Part shown: positions 7,653-12,172 of the stretch, one piece after another
How positions within the stretch are numbered: the first letter of the stretch is position 1
Layout: each line of letters opens with the position of its first letter
Program-made: the position numbers and the translations under genes
Notes under the pieces: model-generated
What the model saw: only the letters and a program-made list of their open reading frames with translations
Told to the model about the DNA's origin: nothing
The model's database searches: none
Origin: Desulfobacula sp.
GTDB lineage: Bacteria; Desulfobacterota; Desulfobacteria; Desulfobacterales; Desulfobacteraceae
Assembly (NCBI GenBank): GCA_023139225.1
Contig: JAGLNZ010000038.1
Location: 1-12,172, forward strand
DNA: 12,172 bases
Direction: 5' to 3'

Positions 7653-7865
7653 TTAGCTAATATTTACATTCATTTCCTTGGATATTGTGTAAAGTCTTGC
7701 AATATCCTTTTTGACATTTGAAAGTGTCGCTGTATTTTCAAGCTGTCCGACATCGTTTTGAAAGCGAAGATTAAAAAGCTCTTTTTTTAATTCACCAAGC
7801 TTTTCTTTAATCTTGTCTGCTTCCATCTCTCTAATTTCACCTGCTTTTACTTTACTGGCCTTCAT
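7653..7865 (-). CDS. rpmC: 50S ribosomal protein L29
   Basis: L29 (uL29, 70 aa) is a two-helix protein beside L23 at the peptide tunnel exit, near the docking area for trigger factor and SRP. The antiparallel helices cover about 10-35 and 43-64, joined by the family signature [17 protein letters not shown] (30-46). The ATG at 7865 is 2 nt after the rplP stop; its ribosome site AAGGAG lies inside the last rplP codons, so the two genes are likely coupled. It is followed by rpsQ. Confidence 0.98.
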   Translation of the reverse strand: MKASKVKAGEIREMEADKIKEKLGELKKELFNLRFQNDVGQLENTATLSNVKKDIARLYTISKEMNVNIS

Positions 7866-7867
7866 GC

Positions 7868-8278
7868 TTACTTACTCCTTTCCACAAAACGAGTTTTCAA
7901 GGAAAGTTTACTGGCAGCAAGCCTCATGGCTTCTTTTGCAACTTCTTTTGGGATACCTTCCATCTCATAAAGGATCTTACCGGGTTTCACCCTGGCAACC
8001 CAGGCATCTGTAGCACCTTTACCCTTACCCATTCTAACTTCTGCCGGTTTTTTTGTAACAGGGTGATCAGGGAAAAATCTAATCCAGCTCTTACCTGCCC
8101 TTTTTGCATGGCGGGTCAGTGCAACCCTTGCTGCTTCAATCTGTCTTGCATTTATATATCCGCATTCAACAGCCTGAAGGCCAAAGTCACCAAAGCTTAA
8201 TGTATTGCCTCTTTTTGGTGCGCCCTTTGTTCTGCCACGAAACTGTTTACGGAATTTAACATTTTTTGGACTAAGCAT
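7868..8278 (-). CDS. rplP: 50S ribosomal protein L16
   Basis: L16 (uL16, 136 aa) organises the 50S A-site region and the seat of the 5S r[22 protein letters not shown] (1-19) and ITRGAL-like [19 protein letters not shown] (53-71) are followed by [20 protein letters not shown] (79-98). Arg82 corresponds to the arginine that is hydroxylated in E. coli L16; whether it is modified here is unknown. The ATG at 8278 follows GGGAGAG. It lies 37 nt after rpsC and overlaps functionally with rpmC, whose ribosome site is in its 3' end. Confidence 0.98.
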   Translation of the reverse strand: MLSPKNVKFRKQFRGRTKGAPKRGNTLSFGDFGLQAVECGYINARQIEAARVALTRHAKRAGKSWIRFFPDHPVTKKPAEVRMGKGKGATDAWVARVKPGKILYEMEGIPKEVAKEAMRLAASKLSLKTRFVERSK

Positions 8279-8315
8279 TTTTTATCTCTCCCAACTTTAT
8301 CTTTCCTGATCGCCG

Positions 8316-8966
8316 CTATTTAGCCAGCGCTTGTTCACCAGGATTTAATACTTCACCTTTAAAAATAAATGTCTTAATTCCAATGGTTCCGTATGTGGTT
8401 CTTGCTTCAATAAAACCGTAATCAACATCAGCTCTCAGGGTATGAAGAGGGATGCGGCCTTCTTTGTACCACTCTGTTCTGGCCATTTCAGCACCCCCCA
8501 GGCGACCTGCGCAAATAATTTTGATTCCTTTTGCACCAAACCGCATGGCTGAAGATACGCTACGCTTCATTGCTCTTCTGAAAGCAATTCTTCTTTCTAA
8601 CTGCAATGCAATATTTTCTGCAATTAACTGGGCATCAATTTCAGGACGTCTGACTTCTTTGATATCAATCAGCACCGTAGGTTCCAGCATTTTTTCAAGT
8701 TCCTGTTTCAGAAGTGCAATCTCACTTCCTTTCTTCCCGATTATAATACCCGGCCTTGCAGCAAACACTCTAAGTCGAATCTGTTTAGAAAACCGTTCTA
8801 TTTCAATTTTTGAAATACCGGCATGATAGAGTTTCTTTTTCAAAAACTTTCTAACTTTGAAATCTTCTTCAACAAAAGAGGCATATTCTTTGTCCGCATA
8901 CCATCTGGAATCCCACGTCCTGATGACACCTAATCTGAATCCGGTTGGATGTACTTTCTGACCCAA
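8316..8966 (-). CDS. rpsC: 30S ribosomal protein S3
   Basis: S3 (uS3, 216 aa) forms part of the mRNA entry tunnel on the 30S head. [16 protein letters not shown] opens the N-terminal domain; the KH RNA-binding motif [10 protein letters not shown] (71-80) lies in the middle; the C-terminal domain holds [20 protein letters not shown] and [12 protein letters not shown]. Length is normal for the shorter S3 form. The start is TTG at 8966, with AGGAGG at 8975-8980 and an 8-nt spacer; the site overlaps the rplV stop codon, which suggests coupling. No ATG fits the family N-terminus. Confidence 0.98.
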   Translation of the reverse strand: MGQKVHPTGFRLGVIRTWDSRWYADKEYASFVEEDFKVRKFLKKKLYHAGISKIEIERFSKQIRLRVFAARPGIIIGKKGSEIALLKQELEKMLEPTVLIDIKEVRRPEIDAQLIAENIALQLERRIAFRRAMKRSVSSAMRFGAKGIKIICAGRLGGAEMARTEWYKEGRIPLHTLRADVDYGFIEARTTYGTIGIKTFIFKGEVLNPGEQALAK

Positions 8967-8978
8967 GCTTATTTCCTC

Positions 8979-9317
8979 CTATTTGTTGGTTTCTTCAACA
9001 ATGACTGTTAAATGACTGCTTCTTTTCAAAATTCTTGATGCTCTTCCCCTGGCTCGCGGTCTGAACCGTTTCATGGTAGGACCATGATCAACAATAATAT
9101 TCTTTACAACCAGCCTATCCACATCAAGCTCATTATTATGCTCGGCATTAGCCACTGCTGACTGCAAGGTTTTATAAATAATCCCTGCTGCTTTAAGCGG
9201 CATGAACTTTAAGAGTGTCAGAGCCTGTCCGGCAGTCTTACCTTTCACTTCATCAATAGGCAACCTGAGCTTAAATGGTGAAATCCTTGTGTATCTTGTA
9301 GTTGCTTTAACTTCCAT
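8979..9317 (-). CDS. rplV: 50S ribosomal protein L22
   Basis: L22 (uL22, 112 aa) sends a long beta-hairpin into the peptide exit tunnel, where it lines the constriction and the macrolide site. The N-terminal domain covers about 1-78 and the hairpin about 79-103, with [20 protein letters not shown] (84-103) intact. No resistance-type insertion or deletion is seen at the hairpin tip. One oddity: the usual SPRK pattern near residue 13 reads SPFK, followed by LRLPIDE. The ATG at 9317 follows AAAGGA. It sits between rpsS and rpsC. Confidence 0.98.
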   Translation of the reverse strand: MEVKATTRYTRISPFKLRLPIDEVKGKTAGQALTLLKFMPLKAAGIIYKTLQSAVANAEHNNELDVDRLVVKNIIVDHGPTMKRFRPRARGRASRILKRSSHLTVIVEETNK

Positions 9318-9354
9318 ATCAATATCCTTTAATCAGAATCCTTTAGGCAAGAAA

Positions 9355-9630
9355 TTACCTCTTGGATCTTTTATCTCCAGCATGACCCCAAAATGTTCTT
9401 GTAGGTGAAAACTCACCAAACTTATGACCGACCATATTTTCTGAAACAAAAACCGGTATAAATTTTTTACCGTTATGCACGGCAAATGTAATACCGACCA
9501 TTTCAGGGAATATAGTAGATCTGCGTGACCAGGTTTTGATGACTTTGTTGCTTTTTGAATTATTTGCTTCCAAAACTTTCTTTAAAAGTTGAGGTGCAAT
9601 GTATGGTCCTTTTTTTAATGATCTTGGCAT
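9355..9630 (-). CDS. rpsS: 30S ribosomal protein S19
   Basis: S19 (uS19, 91 aa) is in the 30S head beside S13 and contributes to bridges with the central protuberance. [19 protein letters not shown] (1-19), [16 protein letters not shown] (31-46) and the signature [20 protein letters not shown] (63-82) are complete. The ATG at 9630 follows AGGTGA. It lies 24 nt after rplB and 37 nt before rplV, the conserved S10-operon order. Confidence 0.98.
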   Translation of the reverse strand: MPRSLKKGPYIAPQLLKKVLEANNSKSNKVIKTWSRRSTIFPEMVGITFAVHNGKKFIPVFVSENMVGHKFGEFSPTRTFWGHAGDKRSKR

Positions 9631-9654
9631 AATTTATCACCTATTTATGTTTGC

Positions 9655-10488
9655 CTATTTTCTCTTGGCTCTTCTTTTAACAATATATTGATCAGTTCTG
9701 CCACTTTTTCTAGTTCTCTTGCCTTTTGTCGGTACACCCCAAGGTGTACAAGGCTGTCTGCCGCCTGAGGATCTACCCTCACCACCACCCATTGGATGAT
9801 CAACCGGGTTCATGGCAACACCACGAACAGACGGTCTTTTTCCCATCCATCGGCTTCGCCCTGCTTTACCAATCTTAACGTCACCATGTTTTTCATTACC
9901 GACCCTGCCAACAGTTGCTTTGCATTTCAGGTGTATCATTCTAACCTCACCTGAAGGTAGAAGAACCTGAGCATAACTGCCTTCTTTGGCCATAAGCCGT
10001 GCATACCCGCCGGCACTTCTTACAATCTGACCACCTTTGCTCTGTTTTAATTCAATATTATGAATTCTTGTACCCGTAGGAATATTTTCAAGGGGCATGC
10101 AGTTACCAGGTTTAATATCAGCTTTTGCTCCTGTTTCCAGAATATCACCGACTTTTACATCCAGGGGTGCCAAAATATACCTTTTTTCACCATCTGCATA
10201 AACCAAAAGAGCTATCCTGGCGCTCCTGTTAGGATCATATTCAATGGCGGATACCTTTGCAGGTATACCATCTTTGTCTCTTTTGAAATCAATAATACGA
10301 TATTTCTTTTTTGCTCCGCCACCTCTGTGTCTTGCAGTAATTCTTCCGTATGAATTTCGACCGGCACGTTTATTTAACTTTTTAGTTAGTTGTCTTTCAG
10401 GTTTGGTTTTGGTAATTTCTTCAAAAGAAAGGTATTCCTGAGAACGTCGTCCGGGAGATGTCGGTTTTGTCTTAATTATTGTTGACAT
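9655..10488 (-). CDS. rplB: 50S ribosomal protein L2
   Basis: L2 (uL2, 277 aa) is a core 23S rRNA binder needed for subunit joining and for the peptidyl-transferase centre. The OB-fold domain covers about 60-125 and the SH3-like domain about 130-200; the C-terminal region carries [20 protein letters not shown] (211-230) then [13 protein letters not shown]. His231 aligns with E. coli His229, which is important for activity. The next histidine of the common DHPHGGGEGR motif is Met233 here. Length is normal. The ATG at 10488 follows GAGAGG. It lies 14 nt after rplW and 24 nt before rpsS. Confidence 0.98.
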   Translation of the reverse strand: MSTIIKTKPTSPGRRSQEYLSFEEITKTKPERQLTKKLNKRAGRNSYGRITARHRGGGAKKKYRIIDFKRDKDGIPAKVSAIEYDPNRSARIALLVYADGEKRYILAPLDVKVGDILETGAKADIKPGNCMPLENIPTGTRIHNIELKQSKGGQIVRSAGGYARLMAKEGSYAQVLLPSGEVRMIHLKCKATVGRVGNEKHGDVKIGKAGRSRWMGKRPSVRGVAMNPVDHPMGGGEGRSSGGRQPCTPWGVPTKGKRTRKSGRTDQYIVKRRAKRK

Positions 10489-10502
10489 GTATAGCCTCTC
10501 TA

Positions 10503-10790
10503 TTAAACACCTTCAAAAAAATCAATTCTTTGTCCTGGCATCAGTGTGACTATTGCTTTTTTCCAGTCTTTCCTTTTGCCTGTAATTCTGCCTCGCTGTT
10601 TTACTTTTCCTTTTACCTGTACAGTTCTTATCTGCTTTACCTTGGTATTGAAATTTTTTTCAACAGCATCCTTGATTTCAACCCGGTTTGCTCTTTTATC
10701 TACTTTAAATGTCACCTGGTTGTGCAATTCTTTTTGAAGAGTTGTTTTCTCTGTAACCAAAGGGCCTCTGATAATATCATATTGTTCCAT
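10503..10790 (-). CDS. rplW: 50S ribosomal protein L23
   Basis: L23 (uL23, 95 aa) sits at the peptide tunnel exit and is the main ribosomal dock for trigger factor and SRP in bacteria studied. [16 protein letters not shown] (6-21) and [20 protein letters not shown] (26-45) are family hallmarks, followed by the loop with [17 protein letters not shown] (67-83). The ATG at 10790 comes one base after the rplD stop, with GGAGG at 10801-10805 inside the end of rplD, so the pair is probably translationally coupled. Confidence 0.98.
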   Translation of the reverse strand: MEQYDIIRGPLVTEKTTLQKELHNQVTFKVDKRANRVEIKDAVEKNFNTKVKQIRTVQVKGKVKQRGRITGKRKDWKKAIVTLMPGQRIDFFEGV

Positions 10791-10791
10791 T

Positions 10792-11412
10792 TTAGCTCAA
10801 CCTCCCTTCAATATTTTTAATGGTGGATTCTATTAAAAGAAGGTTTTTAAACTTTAATATATCAACCACATTAAGACCCTCAGTCTTTATCACTTTGACA
10901 TCGGCAATATTTCTGGAAGAAAGCAAAAGATTTGTATCTTCTGCATCAGAAACAATCAACAGATCAGAAAGTTCTAGTGCTTTTAGTACACTAACAAATT
11001 CTTTGGTCTTGATCGCTTCAAGATTAAACTCATCAATAACGTAAATGGTATTATCTTCCACCTTAGAACTTAACGCCATTTTCAATGCAAGCTTTCTTAC
11101 TTTCTTGGGAACCTTTATTGCATAGGATCTCTGGGAAGGACCAAAAATCACTCCACCACCCTTTCTTAAAGGGGATTTTACGGAACCTGCGCGTGCATTA
11201 CCGGTTCCTTTCTGCCTGAAAAGTTTCTTGGTACTGCCCTTCACCATAGCCCTGGTTTTACACGCAGCCGTCCCTTCCCGTTTTGCAACGAGTTGGGATC
11301 GAACGACCTGGTGAAGAACGCTTATTTTGATGGGTGTGTTGAAAATCTCGTCAGGAAGCTGAGTTTCAGACACTTTTTTTCCTGCACTGTTTAATACATC
11401 TACAGCAGCCAT
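10792..11412 (-). CDS. rplD: 50S ribosomal protein L4
   Basis: L4 (uL4, 206 aa with this start) has a globular domain and a long loop lining the peptide tunnel opposite L22. In E. coli it also represses the S10 operon. The loop spans about 55-95 and holds [20 protein letters not shown] (63-82), with [20 protein letters not shown] (84-103) after it. I choose ATG 11412 ([14 protein letters not shown]), which fits the family N-terminus and has AGGAAG at 11416-11421 just upstream. The in-frame ATG at 11424 would add four residues, lacks a ribosome site, and overlaps that AGGAAG. A 104-nt gap with inverted repeats precedes it. Confidence 0.96.
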   Translation of the reverse strand: MAAVDVLNSAGKKVSETQLPDEIFNTPIKISVLHQVVRSQLVAKREGTAACKTRAMVKGSTKKLFRQKGTGNARAGSVKSPLRKGGGVIFGPSQRSYAIKVPKKVRKLALKMALSSKVEDNTIYVIDEFNLEAIKTKEFVSVLKALELSDLLIVSDAEDTNLLLSSRNIADVKVIKTEGLNVVDILKFKNLLLIESTIKNIEGRLS

Positions 11413-11516
11413 ATTCTTCCTCATAAATTTTGATCAGCTATGCATCACTGCGATAATCTTTTGCAATACCCATAGCCGCATTTTAGTCTCATAGAGACTG
11501 ATTGTTCACTTAATTA
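11413..11516 (-). other. rplC-rplD intergenic region with inverted repeats
   Basis: This is by far the longest untranslated gap in the window. Directly after the rplC stop the minus strand reads AGTCTC-TAT-GAGACT (11485-11499), a perfect 6-bp stem with a 3-nt loop, followed by AAAA and no T-run, so it is not a standard terminator. Further on, GCTATG/CATAGC arms at 11471-11476 and 11437-11442 could form a second stem around a 28-nt loop. Possible roles are an RNA processing site, a structured regulatory leader for rplD, or just spacer. Two tiny reading frames (11 and 15 codons) inside it lack ribosome sites. Structure is seen; function is unknown. Confidence 0.45.
11416..11421 (-). promoter_or_regulatory. 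rplD ribosome binding site
   Basis: AGGAAG on the minus strand lies just upstream of the ATG at 11412 and supports that start. It overlaps the codons that would follow the alternative ATG at 11424, which has no such site of its own. Confidence 0.7.
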
Positions 11517-12137
11517 TTAATCAGCCTTTTGCACTTCCAATATTCCTGTTTTAAAACCCGGCACCGGGCCTTTAACCAACAGAAGGTTATCTTCATGCTT
11601 AATATCCACAATTGTGAGATTCTTTACAGTTTCTCTGTTTGTACCCATGTGACCCGGCAGTTTTTTACCTTTAAAAACTCTTCCAGGCCAGGCACTGTTT
11701 CCAATGGACCCTGGTTTTCTATGGTTTCTGCTGCCATGGGTTTCAGGACCACGGCTAAAACCGTGTCGTTTAATCGTACCCTGAAAACCGCGTCCTTTAG
11801 AAATTCCGGATATATTTACTTTATCACCGATAGCAAATATATCAATTTCAATAGTATTACCTGCTTCAACATTTTCAACATCATCGGTTCTAAATTCTCT
11901 TAAAACACGGAATCCCTTATCGCCTGCTTTTTTCAAATGTCCTGTCATGGGTTTGTTCATTTTTTCAGCTTTTTTTTCATCAAATCCAAGCTGAAGAGCA
12001 TTATACCCATCGGTTCCTTTGGTTTTAACCTGGGTAACAACACATGGGCCTGCCTGCACAACAGTAACAGGAACGAGTTTTCCATCTGAGGAAAACACAT
12101 TGGTCATTCCGATCTTTTTTCCAAGTAATGCGCTCAT
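11517..12137 (-). CDS. rplC: 50S ribosomal protein L3
   Basis: L3 (uL3, 206 aa) is one of the proteins that start 50S assembly and reaches a loop towards the peptidyl-transferase centre. MSALLGKKIGMTNVFSSDGK opens the beta-barrel domain; the signature region runs GISKGRGFQGTIKRHGFSRG (111-130), PETHGSRNHRKPGSIG (131-146) and RVFKGKKLPGHMG (153-165). At 147-150 the sequence is NSAW where E. coli has QNQT, so the glutamine methylated by PrmB in E. coli is absent. The ATG at 12137 has AGGA upstream. It lies 20 nt after the apparent rpsJ end. Confidence 0.98.
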   Translation of the reverse strand: MSALLGKKIGMTNVFSSDGKLVPVTVVQAGPCVVTQVKTKGTDGYNALQLGFDEKKAEKMNKPMTGHLKKAGDKGFRVLREFRTDDVENVEAGNTIEIDIFAIGDKVNISGISKGRGFQGTIKRHGFSRGPETHGSRNHRKPGSIGNSAWPGRVFKGKKLPGHMGTNRETVKNLTIVDIKHEDNLLLVKGPVPGFKTGILEVQKAD

Positions 12138-12157
12138 AATTGGTTCCTGTTATTGAA

Positions 12158-12172
12158 CTATAATTTAATTTC
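12158..12172 (-). CDS. rpsJ: 30S ribosomal protein S10, C-terminal end only
   Basis: The last 15 bases of the window read, on the minus strand, GAA ATT AAA TTA TAG, that is E-I-K-L-stop. Many bacterial S10 proteins end in VEIKL or a close variant, and rpsJ is the expected gene directly upstream of rplC in the S10 operon. The stop is 20 nt before the rplC ATG. Only four residues are visible, so identity rests mainly on gene order. Confidence 0.6.
   Translation of the reverse strand, partial: EIKL

Noticed and set aside
8452..8826. 124-codon open frame on the plus strand
   Set aside because: Fully antisense to rpsC, with no recognisable domain; a shadow of the real gene.
10479..10820. 113-codon open frame on the plus strand
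   Set aside because: It lies opposite rplW and the rplB and rplD ends; its hydrophobic, Phe- and Ser-rich content is what the antisense of Lys/Glu-rich coding DNA gives, and it has no family resemblance.
11434..11481. 15-codon (and nested 11-codon) reading frames in the rplC-rplD gap, possible leader peptide
   Set aside because: Neither start has a Shine-Dalgarno site, and the encoded peptides show no regulatory codon run.
11485..11499. Hairpin after rplC as a Rho-independent terminator
   Set aside because: The stem is only 6 bp, with no T-run in the transcribed direction (AAAA follows instead), and the downstream genes belong to the same cluster.
11529..11903. 124-codon open frame on the plus strand
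   Set aside because: Fully antisense to rplC, with no ribosome site or family match seen.
1..12172. Mobile elements, CRISPR arrays, tRNA or rRNA genes, or a novel accessory system
   Set aside because: The window is filled almost wall to wall by conserved ribosomal protein genes on one strand; no direct repeats, transposase fragments, tRNA-like folds or foreign genes were seen.

Overview
The window is one continuous run of translation and secretion genes, all on the minus strand. It is the classic S10-spc-alpha ribosomal protein supercluster. Read in the direction of transcription (high to low coordinates) the order is: rpsJ tail, rplC, rplD, rplW, rplB, rpsS, rplV, rpsC, rplP, rpmC, rpsQ, rplN, rplX, rplE, rpsN, rpsH, rplF, rplR, rpsE, rpmD, rplO, secY, infA, rpmJ, rpsM, rpsK, rpsD, rpoA head. 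That is 26 complete genes (24 ribosomal proteins, SecY, IF-1) and two fragments at the window edges. rpmJ (L36, 37 aa) and the two edge fragments were found by direct reading of the sequence.

Organism: a bacterium with moderately AT-rich DNA (roughly 40% GC by eye). The protein sequences, including the RpoA N-terminus, look like Desulfobacterota (former Deltaproteobacteria), probably Desulfobacterales. This is an inference from protein style, not a database match. Clear Shine-Dalgarno sites (AGGAG/GGAGG types) precede most genes.

Layout: 12172-7653 is the S10 section (S10 to L29). 7635-1971 is S17 followed by the spc section, ending in the translocon gene secY. 1934-1 holds infA, rpmJ and the alpha section (S13, S11, S4, RNA polymerase alpha). 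Gaps are 1-52 nt except between rplC and rplD (104 nt with the start proposed here), which holds inverted repeats. I see no convincing terminator or strong internal promoter, so the genes probably form one or a few long transcripts with translational coupling. The products assemble the two ribosomal subunits; IF-1 acts in initiation, SecY forms the membrane channel for exported proteins, and alpha links the cluster to transcription.

No novel system is visible; this is a conserved housekeeping locus. The points most worth a second look are: TTG starts on five small-subunit genes and on no large-subunit gene; the structured rplC-rplD gap; secY lying directly before infA without adk or map; a corrected rpsN start; and a few substitutions in conserved motifs (L2, L3, L4, L22).
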